Positions 1 to 12,099 of a stretch of DNA of 64,000 bases are shown here, piece by piece (the first letter of the stretch is position 1; each line of letters opens with the position of its first letter). Under the pieces are notes generated by a model. That model was not told the DNA's origin, did no database searches, and saw only the letters and a list, made by a program, of their open reading frames with translations. The stretch covers positions 76,272,292-76,336,291 of the forward strand of contig NW_023604861.1 of assembly GCF_014898055.3 (NCBI RefSeq), in the 5' to 3' direction. Both the position numbers and the translations under genes were made by a program. This stretch comes from Talpa occidentalis. Taxonomy: Eukaryota; Chordata; Mammalia; Eulipotyphla; Talpidae.

Positions 1-192
1 AAAATTCAAAATGCTTAACATACACAATTCTGATTCATATGTATATACCTGGAAAATGGGAATTTATAATCATAAGAAATTTGGAAGGAATGAAATTTTT
101 GATTCATGCAGAAAACTTAAAATATTTTTTAAAACTGAAACATCAGGGTTACATTTCTAATTTTATTCCCAAAGAATAGAAAGTAAGCTTAC

Positions 193-237
193 ATTCTGCC
201 AACTTCTGCTTATCTTCTAAGTAACCATGCTCTGTTG
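193..237 (-). CDS. Candidate internal coding exon (most 3' exon in window)
   Basis: Forty-five bases on the minus strand. The acceptor is preceded by a long pyrimidine tract (C/T-rich, plus positions 241-290) ending in CAG, and the donor is GTAAGC. The frame is open and gives a carried Thr, then TEHGYLEDKQKLAE, with one base carried forward. It joins in phase with the exon at 1099-1142 (one base carried in). The peptide is hydrophilic and charged. I do not recognise the family, and no stop codon lies in the exon, so the gene continues beyond the window start. The splice signals are the main evidence; it could still be a chance open segment. Confidence 0.6.
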
Positions 238-1098
238 CTGAATATTGTGGGGCAGGAGAAATATAAAGGAGGAAAAAAAAAAGGAAATTATTTTTATTAT
301 AATGCTTTGTTTTTTTTAAACACTTGGTATTTTTATAAGCACTTATAAAATATATTATACACATTGTTGAGATCAGTAGTTTATGCCAAACTTTTAAACA
401 GACAGTTGGGGAAAAGACAAACTGGATGCTTTAATTACATAGTTACTTCCTAAATTTGCAGTGAAAAGGCTTACACAGCACAACAGGTGGGCCAATATCC
501 TCCGCCTGCAATCTCATCAGATAGGGACGGGAACTGCAACTGAGCCCAGAACAGAAGCTGCTTCAGTCTGTCATCAGAACCATGAAGTCAGCCTATTAAC
601 CACCAAGCTAAGCACACAGGATGCCCACACAAGCCCCACTTCAACAGAGACCAAAACAGGAAGTAACTCTAGCTAGAAAGACCTTTTGGCCCATCATGAA
701 ACTTCTGGGATTAACAGGATTAATCAGATAAAGAAAATTGATCATTCACTCAGAAATGCCTATTTCAGATATCAGGTGAGGATCCAGGAGGCCAGCATCA
801 GTGGGACCATGCATTAACAATGCCCTCTACTGGGACACTGATAAACAACGTGAATAGACTGCCCAGTTATCAGTCTGATCAGCAGTAAAATGAAAATTTT
901 CATGTTCTTCTACAGAATTTTCTCGGTATTTATTTTTTCTAGACCTCGACATCAACCTCAACATTTTTCTGAAGAACAAAAGTGACTTTTCTTGAAATTT
1001 TAAAAGTTTATAAAAAACAGAGTTCATTTAATGGTCATTACTTTAAAGTTTAGAATATTTACTTTATAAAAATTAGTGGATTAAAATAGATACTTTAC
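238..1098 (-). other. Intron between the two most 3' exons
   Basis: Short 861-base intron on the minus strand, GT-AG. Apart from the pyrimidine tract next to the acceptor, I see no recognisable repeat or RNA gene in it. The small open frames on both strands have no splice context and no recognisable domain. Confidence 0.5.
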
Positions 1099-1142
1099 TT
1101 GGGGGATCTTTCTTGTCATAATACTGGTAGATCCCGATGTCT
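1099..1142 (-). CDS. Candidate internal coding exon
   Basis: Forty-four bases on the minus strand, starting after a pyrimidine-rich acceptor ending ATAG-ATAG and ending at donor GTAAAGT. With two bases carried in from the exon at 8698-8782, the split codon is AGA (Arg). The exon then reads DIGIYQYYDKKDPP and leaves one base, which completes Thr with the next exon. The phase fits on both sides. The Tyr-rich, Lys/Asp-rich peptide is typical of real coding sequence and not of the surrounding AT-rich intron. Family not recognised. Confidence 0.65.
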
Positions 1143-2469
1143 CTATCTATAGAAAGGAAGAAATAGCATTAGATAATGGCAAAAAGTTCAAATCATTCTA
1201 TATGGCAAGGGGGTGGGGTGGATTAAAGAGGGAGACAGAAACAGTTTGTTCACATTATTAGAAATAAAATCATTCAAAAATACCTACACATAGGTTCATC
1301 CATTATACTAGAACATGCGAAAAATTGGAAAGCTTATCAATCTAATTAGAAAAGAATACAGAAACCTGATATGGCATGAGAAAGGAATATAATAAAAAAC
1401 TGAAATGAAGAAACATCAACGTTCTTTATTCACACTTCCTGATATTTTTCACGGGGTGCTACCAAAGGGAACTGCCACTAAGCAATGCCAAATGAAGTCA
1501 AAATGCCCTAACTACTGGATTGTGAGCTGTAGCTTTCTTTTTCTCCAATTTAGCTCAATTTAGTATGGTGTTTAGGGAAAATATATAGGAAAGAGAGAGA
1601 GGATTAGAGGAAGGAATGGATAAATTATCTGAATCTTGTTTAAACTCAAAAAGCCTCCTAAGCCATTCAAATGTGGATGCTCTGCCTGGGCTACAGAGAA
1701 GCAATGCTAGGCTTTCCTGATGTTAAGAATGATTTTACTACGGAATCTGTTCTTCCCACTTAACTATATACAAACAAAATAATTTTGTCTGTATTCTTCC
1801 TATGTATGTACAGGGAAATATTCTTCTTTGAAGTAACATTCCTTTCCTTCCATGCAAAATTACTCTATTACTAACAAAAGGATAGATCTGTTTCTAAAGA
1901 AGTGCAAGCAGTACAGGCTGCCCCCTAGTGACTGATTGCCCCAAGCTTTCAAACTGAATGGAAACTTCAAAAAAAAAAAAAAAAAAAAAAATTGCAGCTA
2001 TAATTAACCTTTCAAATTTAGCTTTCAACATTTTAAAACGTTTTTTTAAAATAGTCAATCTTCTGTATTTATTGAATTGCCATTCTATTCATTATTCTAT
2101 TAATTGGAACATATATTTTTATAGAATGCAGTTTATTTCTAGTAGTTGGCTTGAATTTCTCTAATAAGGAGTAATTGGGAAAGGTCACGAGTAGAGCCTC
2201 TTGAGTGCTAGTATTTTATTTCTTGACCTGGGTGGTGATTTGATGGGTGTGTTAACTTTTTTGATAGTTCAAAACATACCTCATGATCTATACAGTTTTC
2301 AACATGTATGTGTTATGTGCATATGTTAAAAAATGTTTTTTTCATCTAAGAACCATAGGTATTATGTACACAGGCAGTAGCCTCTATTATCATATTCTAC
2401 TCTATAACTAGGTCCATCAATCCATGTATCCAAATATTTATAACTCTAGAAAAGTATGATGAAGATCAT

Positions 2470-3960
2470 GAGGGGCCCCGAATTCTGCATCTGCTCCAGA
2501 GTTATGTTAAAACACAAACAAGATGAGGGGGGCATCCACATAAGGAGATCTACTCTACATGGGATGTCCAAACAAAAGTTGGGTGAAGATGGTATCCATG
2601 CAGAGGGGTCAGCCTGACACAGTGTGTCAGAACCTTAGCAGGGCAAGATCATTCACATGGAACAATGACCTAATGTATAGTGTTAGAAGCAGAACAAGAT
2701 GAGAAAGACAACTACATATGGGACAGTCTAACATGTTAGAACCTATTTGGGGTAAGAAAGGAATACACAAGAGGGAAAGAATAGTTGCAGCGAGAGAATA
2801 CTGATTATATACAGGGTGACTGATTAAAAATAAAAATACTGGACCCAGCTTTCCTGTTGTCAGAGATACAAATATGGAAAGGGAGAAAATTAGAGTGAAC
2901 CCTGTGGTGGTAGATCAGAATTGAAGGTATTAGTGTGAATTGGTGGTTTCTGACATAACACAACATACATAGATACAGAAATAATTACAGATGTAAATAT
3001 GTGTATAAACATACATAAACACACATGCATTTCTTAAATCCTGCCCACCAAGAGGGCCAGCGAGCATGGATATTCCAATAGCAATGGGAGATACAAAGCA
3101 CACCCTGCTTCTAGATACCATTCTCTACTAAAAGGAATCAAGCTCCCTAGAGAAATGGCTAATTCCAGGACTGGGGAAGGGAATGTTTAATAAGAGTCTG
3201 GATGATCTGTTGTGCTCAAAAGAAGGGAGATACTCAAGTATTGACAGAGACATGTCACACAGACACAAAAACCAAACTGAAAGGAGTCCGATGGGCCACA
3301 TCAGGGGCAAATTAATTATCAAAATAAAAAATGGCAGTAATGAGTTAAAAAACATTAAATAAAAATAGGAAATCTGGACCCATAGGGATAAAAGGTTCAA
3401 TAAATATATAAAAAATTCAAAAAAATTGAAAGGAACAGGATATTTATATAATTTTAAGATCCTTCCTTACAAAATACTAAATAAAAGGAGAAAGTGTGCA
3501 GCAGAGAAGCCTATCAGGCACCAACTTAATCAAGCAATCAGAAAAATCATCAGAATAGGCAAAAATTAAATTTATGCACCACCCAATATGACGCACTAAG
3601 AACACAGCATTGCTTCTGAATTATTCCCACCAAATATGTATAACCTGAACCTAACTGAGAGGAAACTTCAAACGTATCCAAATTTAGGGACATTCTGTAA
3701 AATAACTAGCCTAAATTCTTAAAAAGTAGTACAGGACCACAAAGATTTTAATAAATAAATAAATATAAAAAGAATGAAAGATTTATTCCAGAATGAAGGA
3801 GATAAAAGAGATAAAGAGATTAAATGCAACCTGTGAATCTGAACAAGATTAAAAAGGACACTGATGGGACAACTGGTGAAATTCCAAGTATTAGAAGGCA
3901 GTACTAAAATCACTGTTTATTTTCTGATTCTGATGATTACAGTGGTGATACAGTATAACA
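2470..3960 (+). repeat. Ancient LINE-like repeat block with internal degenerate tandem units
   Basis: The last part (about 3530-3960) resembles, from memory, the 3' end of old mammalian L1-type elements: a purine-rich run, then 'ggacactgatgggacaactg' at 3855-3874, then an AT-rich end. Positions 2490-2760 contain about four or five degenerate units of 50-60 bp, whose ends repeat a motif like GTGTCAGAAC / GTGTTAGAAG / ATGTTAGAAC. Subfamily not assigned. The link between the tandem units and the 3' part is inference. Confidence 0.35.
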
Positions 3961-5150
3961 TCCTTTCTATCCAAAATACACACTAATGCCAAAATACACA
4001 CTAATTGACAAGTTTTCTATCAGTTTGTTTCAAAAATTAAAAAAAAAAAAAACAACTTTAAATGTCAAGTATAACCAAAGCATTAGCAAGGTTACTAATT
4101 TAGTCTAAATGACAGTGAAGGCTTCTCTGGGTGACTTATTAAAGCTGAGCCGTAAAGTAGCAGGATTTCATATGGGCTCAGAGAATAATGTTCCCAGAAG
4201 ACAGAATGTATAGGGCCTGCTGAAGATCCAGTTGGGGTGAAAAATTTACTACCCCTTTCTTCACCCCCTCACCCTGAGGCCATTGTGCATCACTGTGGGA
4301 TTCTTCTCTAAAAGCCATTTACTGTCTCTAAATTGGAGGAGCAGGGGCAGGGATGGAGGACTTTAGGACAAATGGAGGTCCAGGGAAGGAGTTTGCTGGG
4401 CAAGTAACAGAAGACCAAGGACATAAGGAATAAAGATAGAATTATCAGATTTCTAACCATGGTGTCCAAGCTAGGTAGAAAGATAACTGAAGAAGGAACA
4501 ATAGATTAGGAGAAATGAAGGGATTAAGATATTGATAATCTTTAAAAAGCATATAACCTAAATATATAAAGTTAAGGGAACAAAAGAGATGAAAAACAAA
4601 CAAGATTCTAATCATAAGTGTATCTGCTTGCTAGCTTCATTAACAGTAATAATGTTTTGCCTTATAATCATATCTAGAAAGCATCAAAATAGCTAATAGC
4701 ACATTTTCATTAAGATTTAAATATTCAGAAACTAAGGCATTCATCACTTCATCACTGCTTTTTGAGTGTGAGAAACAGAAGCACAAAATATAACATAGAA
4801 GGACCTTAATTTCTTCAAGTCCCATTTTTTCCTTCTGTAAGAAAATTATATCTATAGATGATTGAATGCATCTATCATGCTTCTTTTTAAAGAATATCTG
4901 CATTGATACCATTTGGACCTTTCTAGAAAAATATCACTAATTATGACATTACCAATGTCTTTGACAATGTAAAAAGTGTTTTTCATTTTTGGCATTTGAT
5001 CTCTTAAAATATCTAATTCAAACATGTGCATGGTCATAAAAATTCAAGAACTGCTAAAAGGCTTTCAACAAAAACAGTATTGCCACATGGTGTATCTTCC
5101 ATCCCTTTATCTGCTCCCTAGAGACAACTATTTTAACTCTTAGCTATTTC

Positions 5151-5448
5151 CTTTTTTAAAAAAGATTTATTTATTTATGCATACAAGAACTGGGGTAGTG
5201 GCCAGAGGTGCAGGGGGTGGGGGGAGGTGAGAGGATTCACCAGAGACAGAATGGGGAACAGAACAGGCAGATCTACTAAAATACACTGTTGAGGGGAGCA
5301 GCAGGCAAGGCAGGAGAGGTCTGCTGCGCCATGTGGGTAGCTCCCTGGCTGGCTGGGGATTGAACTCGTGCTGCAGAGGCTGCTGATAGCTTCACAGAGC
5401 TATGCTGTGCTGTGCTTAACCTAACCCCTTGTGCCACCATGGAGGCCA
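5151..5448 (-). mobile_element. tRNA-derived SINE, minus orientation
   Basis: Full-length copy with its T-rich tail end at the left and its tRNA-like head at the right (ccaccatggaggcc). It is flanked by a perfect 16 bp target duplication, aactcttagctatttc, at 5135-5150 and 5449-5464. It belongs to the subtype whose body reads like 'ctggcctgtaccccagttcttg' in sense. The copy is diverged, so it is not very recent. Confidence 0.9.
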
Positions 5449-5859
5449 AACTCTTAGCTATTTCTTCTGGGATATACCTCCATCTTTATAAATAGTATGC
5501 TTGACCTATTACTCTTCGATTCTTCAGTTTGGGTATTATCTATTGCCAATCCACCATGGAAAAAGAAGTCAATTCTCTACCACTGTACACCGTTCCCCAT
5601 CTACTACCACTTACACTTCTTCCCCACTCTCCCATATTAAAAGCACTGTTTTTAGTTTAGTCTGTGCTGACAGTGCTATAAATACATAAGGATTATTCAC
5701 AGCTGAACCTAGGGTACATTGTAATTACATTTCCTTTTTTATACAATTACCTTGTTTTCTACCTGCTTTCTAAAAAATATTAACACTAATTAATTTCCAT
5801 TATGCTGTAACATATCAGGTGACCTATCAGTATAACTTTTCAATTGGCAATATCCCTCC

Positions 5860-6540
5860 TGGAGCCTCACAATCTTACTCCATTGCAAGCTGGCGAATGT
5901 CTAGGTCTACTGCACAGATACTGTTCTTGATGTAGAGAGATATCTTCCTCTGTCTTGATTTAATGTCCTTGTTTGTAAGACATACAACGGTCTGGTAGCT
6001 TACTGAGAAAAGGACATTAAGTTTGGTGAGATTTACATAACTGAAAAAGTCTGTATTTTCTTCTTGCAAATAGCTGACTAGCTGGCTGGGAAGAAAATTT
6101 AACTTGGAAATAATAATTTTTTTTTAACATAAGGTTTCTGGATTTACTGTCTTTCTCCGGTGTTCAGAAATTATACAATGTTATGCTTTGATACAAGTCT
6201 TTCCACATTCATTGTGTTGGGTACTTTATGGGCCCTTCCAACTTACACTCATCCTCTTAGTTCTAGGAAATTTTCTAGTAATAGAAAATTTGCATGTATT
6301 TTCCTTCCCTACTCTTTTCTGATTTTCCTAGAGTTATCAGTTGAATACACAGTTCTGTTGGATCTCTAACCTATCTGTTACTCTCTTCCCTATTGATTAT
6401 CCATGTCTTCTGTCACAGTATTCACTTCATTTTTTTCTATCATATTTATGCATATTTCAACATAATTATGCACTCTTGATGGTAGTGTGATTATCAGAGA
6501 AAGTAGACATAAGTTCTCCCTATTCTACCATCCTGGGTTC
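5860..6540 (-). repeat. Probable L1 5'-region fossil, minus strand
   Basis: Pyrimidine-rich sequence with phrases such as 'ggatttactgtctttctccg' (6140-6159) resembling the reverse strand of old L1 5' regions. Boundaries are uncertain. No intact frame remains. The call is by overall look and not by alignment. Confidence 0.35.
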
Positions 6541-6714
6541 ATCCCTCTTTATTTTTTAAATTTTCAACTTTTCTGACGGAATTTCTTTTACTGTTTTTCA
6601 GTTCTATTTTTCTGCTACATATTAAACACTGAAAAGATTAGTATGATTTTCAGATGTTTTCTGAAATTTCCATATTTTGTCTCTTGCTAATCATATTTAA
6701 AAGTAAAGCATTTG

Positions 6715-6980
6715 AGGGGCCTCCCTGATGGCACAGTGGTTGAGCACTGCACTGCAAAGCTGTCCGCAGCCTCTGCAGCGCTGGTTCCATTCCCCGCCTG
6801 CCAGAGAGAACCCCACATGGCGCAGCAGACCTCTCCTGCCTCGTCCGCAGCTCTCCTCAGCAGTGCCTTAGGTCCGTCTGCCTGTTCTGCTCCCCACTCT
6901 GGTGAATTCTCTCACCCTCTCACACTTCTGACCTCTACCCCAGTTCTTGTATAAATAAATAAATAAATCTTTAAAAAAAT
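6715..6980 (+). mobile_element. tRNA-derived SINE, plus orientation
   Basis: Head 'ggggcctccctgatggcac', body with 'cgcagcagacctctcctgcc', tail (aaat)n then ctttaaaaaaa. A perfect 16 bp target duplication aaaagtaaagcatttg lies at 6699-6714 and 6981-6996. The site is ATTT/AAAA, as expected for L1 endonuclease nicking. Confidence 0.92.
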
Positions 6981-7639
6981 AAAAGTAAAGCATTTGGAAA
7001 TTGATTGGAAGATCTGTGTACATGAACAGAACTTATCCAGGGCACAGGTTGTTTGCTAGAAGAACCCCTCAACTGTTAATATAGATAGGTCATCCCTCTG
7101 AAGCCACGCAGTCACCCTAGAGCAAACCAGCTCAAGTTCCTGCCTTCTTGGAAACCCACCATGACAGTGTCAGAAACACTGGAATTAAAGGGACCTCATC
7201 ATCAGTCTACAAGCTTCACTTCATCCTCCCTTTTAACACTGCCCCCCCTGGAGTTTTTGTCCCTAAATGTAGAGTCTCCCCAGTAGATATTTCTATATGA
7301 GAGGCGTTTCACTATCTCTTGGGCAGACTTTTCATACCCTATGCCTCCTGCCATATCCCCATTTTCTACAATATTGGATTACTCAAATTTTTGTACCTTT
7401 CTAGAGTTTTGATAAACAAATTTCTTCTACTCTGTAGAAAGTTGATATTTAGGTTTTTAAGCTTTGCTAATTCCTCCATCCCTTTGACTTATCAAAATTT
7501 GTCTGAATACCACTGTTTTTTCTCTTATTCTCTTAGTCCTTGTGGGTTTATACCTACTTTGTTTTAATTCATTTATTCTCACTTTAGAAGAGTTTGGAAA
7601 GGAAGCACATTGTGTGCAATTTACTTTAACTGGAAGTTC

Positions 7640-7780
7640 TATCCTTATACATTTTTTAAAAAATTTTTTATTAATTTTTTTTTATTTTTTACATCTTTTT
7701 TCTTTTTTTAAATCATTTTTCATTTTTAAACAACATTTGCTTCTCCCCACCCCCTCAGTTGTAGTCCCCATAACTACCCT
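7640..7780 (-). repeat. Possible L1 3'-end fragment, minus strand
   Basis: T/A-rich run followed by a C-rich segment (cttctccccaccccctcagt). Read on the minus strand this is a G-rich stretch then an A-rich end, the layout of the L1 3' fragment at 28539-28651. No target duplication was found. Weak call. Confidence 0.3.
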
Positions 7781-8108
7781 TACACATTTTAAGCAAAATA
7801 AACTTAATGCAATTATAATGACATTACTCTGTAATCATACATGTATATTATATATATAAAGAAATAATACATTTCCAGGCAAATCATTTTATTAATAATG
7901 GTGCCAACGGAATATAAATAAGACTGTCTTCATAAATATAAGAGTTGTTTAGGTTAAAGAGGAAAAGATTTTTAAAAATGTTTTCTAAGGACATATTATC
8001 CTATAATTTCAATATACATTGTTAAAACACATATATTACTCCCATTCTTCAATGTGAAATGGAAGAGCATTAGTATAACTAAATTTTAATTGTATTTAAA
8101 AAAAATTT

Positions 8109-8373
8109 TTTTTAAAGATTTATTTATTTATTTATTTATACAAGCATGGGGTATAGTCAGAAGCGCAGGAGGGTGAGAGAATTCACCAGAGACAGAGCAG
8201 AGAGCAGAACAGGCAGACCGACGAGGTACACTGCTGAGGGGAGCAGCGGGCGCCAGGAGAGGTCTGCGCACCATGTGGGACCCTTGCCTGGTGGCCAGGG
8301 TTCGAACTGGCACTGCAGAGGCTGCAGGCAGCTTCACAACCCAGCACTCAACCACTGCGCCACCAGGGAGACC
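8109..8373 (-). mobile_element. tRNA-derived SINE, minus orientation
   Basis: Complete copy from the T-rich tail (aaagatttatttatttattt) to the head (gcgccaccagggagacc). Imperfect flanking repeats (gtatttaaaaaaaatt / gtattttaaaaatatt at about 8092 and 8374) fit an older target duplication. It belongs to the subtype ending '...actgtacccagtgcttgta' in sense and lies about 325 bases upstream, in gene sense, of the next exon's low-coordinate boundary. Confidence 0.88.
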
Positions 8374-8697
8374 CGTATTTTAAAAATATTTTAAAATTTC
8401 AAATAGAAATGCCTTTTCTCATTGGCCTGCAAATAATTGGTAACATATCAGTAATTGTGTGTATCTTAAGAGGAAAGAAATATTAGGTCAATAAAATTAA
8501 TTTTCAAGACACAAAATTCAACTCAACCTGAAAAAACGTTAATCAGAATATGAATTATTTTCCATTAGTCAATTTTTGATTAAAGAAAATAATGCAAGTC
8601 CCACTGGAGATACCAGGCTCTAACCTTTGCTAGTACTTATTTATAATGCTGTAACTTGTATTTGAAAAATCTTAAAATTAATCCAGAGCTCATTTAC

Positions 8698-8782
8698 CTC
8701 CAATGTGTAAGGTATTCTTCAAAGACCACAGGTGCAGTTGCGTCAAGCAGAAAGACATCTGATGGCTGAAGGAATCTCTGTC
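8698..8782 (-). CDS. Candidate internal coding exon
   Basis: Eighty-five bases on the minus strand. The acceptor is T/A-rich ending AAACAG and the donor is GTAAATG. With one base carried in (G) it reads Gly, then QRFLQPSDVFLLDATAPV, VFEEYLTHW, and leaves AG, which completes Arg in the next exon. The residues look like a folded domain: a hydrophobic VFLLDA strand followed by an amphipathic helix-like stretch. A second frame is also open but does not join in phase. Strongest single exon in the window; family not recognised. Confidence 0.7.
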
Positions 8783-8959
8783 CTGTTTAAAAATTAAAAA
8801 TAGGTACCTATTAATTGTCCTATATTGCCAATAAAACTAAGATCCCTTAGAAATAATATAAAAATTTGCCACTACTGATATTTGAGATTTGGTTCATTGG
8901 AATAAACACACATTGATGTATGTTTGGTTAATCATCCAGTAATAATTGCCCAAAATGAA

Positions 8960-8993
8960 AAACATATTTTCCTAGATTTAGGAAAATATGTTT
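8960..8993. other. Perfect 15 bp inverted repeat with 4-base loop
   Basis: aaacatattttccta, loop gatt, then its exact reverse complement. It is followed by two more copies of a ttaggaaaAtat-like motif up to about 9015, so the right arm is itself part of a short tandem run. Inside a putative intron; no transcript evidence. Confidence 0.85.
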
Positions 8994-10079
8994 AGGAAAT
9001 ATATTTAGGAAAATCACATTGAGTAATGTGGTAAGAAGAATACATATATTGATATTGGGGTGTTCAAGAACATATGTTTGGTTTTTAAGATAGCATATTT
9101 AGAATTATTTCATATTTAAGCATTTTAAAAACATTGTTAAGGAAAGGAAACATCTGTTAGGTAATTATTAAGCACAAGCACATTTCATGGTATATTTTTA
9201 ATATACAAAGCAAATATTTACAATCTCCTACATACAAACAGGTCAATTAAAGTGGAATTTGTGAAGTAAACGGTAGACAGTTATTATAAAAAAAACACAA
9301 TTTACTGACAAGTAAACTGTGTGAAACCACATTAGTATTCAGACTCGTTTGCTAATGTATGAGATCCTGATATTCTACTCTGACTGAATTGGAAAAAAAA
9401 AAGGTAGCAAAAATATACATCCTGCAATTCCTCCCAGTTTCAATAGCAGGATATTATGGATATTTTTTCTTAAATCAAATGGAACTTTATCAATTTGGAC
9501 TGATTAGAAGTCAATCTGATCAGAAAAAAAGACAACATTTTATAAATATTTGAAATTAATTTATATAACTTTCAAATGTTTGCTTGGAAATACATATAGT
9601 ACTATTTACACTTTACTATATTAGAAATACATTCAGTAAACTAATGACCTTTTTTATAGAGATCATAAAAGAATTACACTTTTCAATAATTTTTTGAATA
9701 ATGAGAGAAGCTTAGAAAATATTTTAAGACATCTTTTAGATGGGGGGAAAGGACCTCAAGTTCTTTAATTTCACAAATAACTAAAAATATTTCCCATATC
9801 ATCAATATGAGTGATAATCCAAAATAATTTTAACATAAAACAAATTTCTTTGGCCCTTCCTTTACCTTTATATTTTACCTCACAATGCACTTATAATCAT
9901 CAAGGAACAGTTGTATGTTCAATTAATGAGACACAGAATGCTAATTATTGAAATGGCAGAGTAAACTGTGTGGCAGCATGAAGGTTCAAGGCCTGCCTGT
10001 AATGGTGGGGCTCTGAGAAAGCTGCAGAGAAGCTGAGAAATGTTAGTAGGTCCTCACTGAAACATAGAACTTTATCAGT

Positions 10080-10310
10080 TAAATGATCATGATGAAAGTG
10101 ATGCTGATAATAACAGATAATACTAAGTAATTACCTTATGACAAGTGTTGTAAACATTTGTATGTATTAACTCATTCAATACTTGAAGTACTCCTTTGAA
10201 GTAGTATAGTCAATGCTCCTGTAATGAGGAAATGGAGACACAGTGGGGTGACAAAGCCAGCCCACTTTCAACCCAAGCACACTGGCTCCTGAGTCCCTGC
10301 TCACAACCAT
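10080..10310 (-). repeat. MIR SINE fossil, minus strand
   Basis: Contains the reverse-strand MIR layout: 'tgtattaactcattcaatac', a region around 'ggaaatggagacacagtggg' and a terminal 'ctggctcctgagtccctgct'. Diverged and lacking flanking duplications, as expected for this old family. Confidence 0.65.
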
Positions 10311-11424
10311 AGCGCTCTTCTGTATTGGTCTGTCTAAAGGTATGAGAGGGAGAGTATACAGTATTTTCTGTAAAAGGATTGCATATCCCATGGATGGCAG
10401 TAGATCAAGATGCATGGCGGGAAGTAAAAGAAAAGTGGAGTTGAAACGGGTAGCAAGGAAGTAGGCTACAAGAATAATAATAAATTTTAAATTGATCTCA
10501 AGTCACCTTCTCCCTGTACTACAGTACCTTAAGAGGTTAAAGAAGATGAAACAATAATCCTTCTGTCCTCAGACCTGCCCTGCTCTAACCAGAAGCTACC
10601 TGCCAGTGGATATAGCTAGGAATAGCACAGAGCAGCTACTGGACTACTCCATTCTCCTACTCAAACATTACTATGAAAAAATGGTACATTTTAGTATGCA
10701 GTAGAGAAAGGGGATATTAACTTAATTACATATTTTTCAATTCAACTATTACCTTCCAGAGTTGTGATCCTGAAATGACTCTAGTGATGCTGCCACTACT
10801 CAAAATATTTCCAACGCTGTGTTCTTTGGAATTGTTTTCAGTTAGTTTTATGAGGCTTATTTCAGAAATTATTATAGTTATACTTTTTTAACTGAAATAG
10901 TGATTTAGAATATGTAAACTGCACCCATATCATTTGGGTGGGTAAGGCCTGGAGTATTTAAAGAATCAGTTAATGAATTAAATATTATTTTGCATTCACT
11001 AAGTTTACTGTATGGAGTGTAGACTCTTAACTATCCTGTTTCTTAATCTAACATCTGTTTATTAGCTAACGTGGATAAATTATTTCTCTGTTTCTAAGTT
11101 CTCCCAATCATAAAATGGTTATAATAAAATACCTACCTCAGAAGTATTGGGTGGGAACCTTATCATCGCTCTTGTTGCTTCTGCTTGCAATTACTCAATA
11201 TGTCTGTCAATTTATTTGGAAAAAGAAGTATGAAATGTGATCTCTTATTTACATTGTAATTTCACAAGTTGAAATGATTGAATACTAAATCAAATAGGGG
11301 TTTTATGAAAGAAGAATAGCTGTATGTAGAGACATTTCTAGACAAGAAGAGATATTTAAATTAGGACATGCAACTGGGTAAATATTTCATTGGGAATAGG
11401 GAAGAAAGGATATGATAAAATACA

Positions 11425-11690
11425 GCCACGTGCTGCTAAATAATGGGGAAATTTCATTGTTAGGCAGTTTTATCCTAGTGAACATTATAGAGTGCAAAAC
11501 ACAAACCTAGAAAGCACAGCCTACCACATACTTAGGCTGTGGCATAGCCTACTGAGACTACCGTAGTATCAATATATATATTCTGTCATTGACAAAACAC
11601 TGAAGCAATGCATGACAGTGGATGCACACTTCCTGTGATACTGAGCATCAAAAATCATGACTTATATACGATATTAGAAAATAACAAATC
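11425..11690. mobile_element. Ancient non-autonomous DNA-transposon-like fossil
   Basis: Starts 'tacagccacgtgctgctaaa' and contains 'gcacagcctaccacatactt' and 'ggctgtggcatagcctactg'. I remember these as matching a common mammalian non-autonomous DNA element with an ACAGTCA..TGC terminus. The right end is degraded and I cannot assign a subfamily. No transposase frame. Confidence 0.45.
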
Positions 11691-11860
11691 ATACTCCTCT
11701 CATGTTTGTTGGATAACAATAATTATAATTTATGACAAGGGCAAAGTTTAGCTACAGAAAAGGCTTTGTTTTGCAAATAGATACAATTTTTTTCTAGCTG
11801 AAAATTTTACTTATGTACCAAATAAATTGATATTATGTATCACATCAAATATATTTATGA

Positions 11861-12099
11861 GGGGGCTCCCTGGTGGTACATTGGTTAAAGTCATTGCCAC
11901 AGCCTGAGTTCAATCCCTGGCAAGGAGCTAACCCACATATGGCACAGCAGACCTCTCCTGTCTCGCACACTGCTCCCCTTAGCAGAGATTTTTCAGTAGA
12001 TCCGCCTGTTCTGCTCCCCACTCTGTCTCTGGTGAATCCTCTCACCCCCACCCCCCGCACCACCTGGCCTACATCCCAGTTATTCTATGCATAATAAAA
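11861..12099 (+). mobile_element. tRNA-derived SINE, plus orientation, diverged
   Basis: Head gggggctccctggtggtaca, body 'gcacagcagacctctcctgt', tail of (TA)n and A-rich sequence that is probably a decayed A tail. The B-box area is damaged (gttcaatccctgg). No clean target duplication. Confidence 0.85.

Larger units (their letters stand above)
1143..8697 (-). other. Intron of about 7.6 kb
   Basis: GT-AG intron. It contains an ancient LINE-like block (about 2470-3960), a probable minus-strand L1 5' fragment (about 5860-6540), a weak L1 3' end (about 7640-7780) and three SINEs. Positions 1143-2460 hold only AT-rich sequence and a pure run of 23 A (1969-1991). I see nothing recognisable in 3960-5134, 6997-7640 or 7780-8090. 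Confidence 0.5.

Noticed and set aside
1900..1991. A processed pseudogene ending in the 23-A run
   Set aside because: No target duplication, no polyadenylation signal upstream and no coding trace before the A run.
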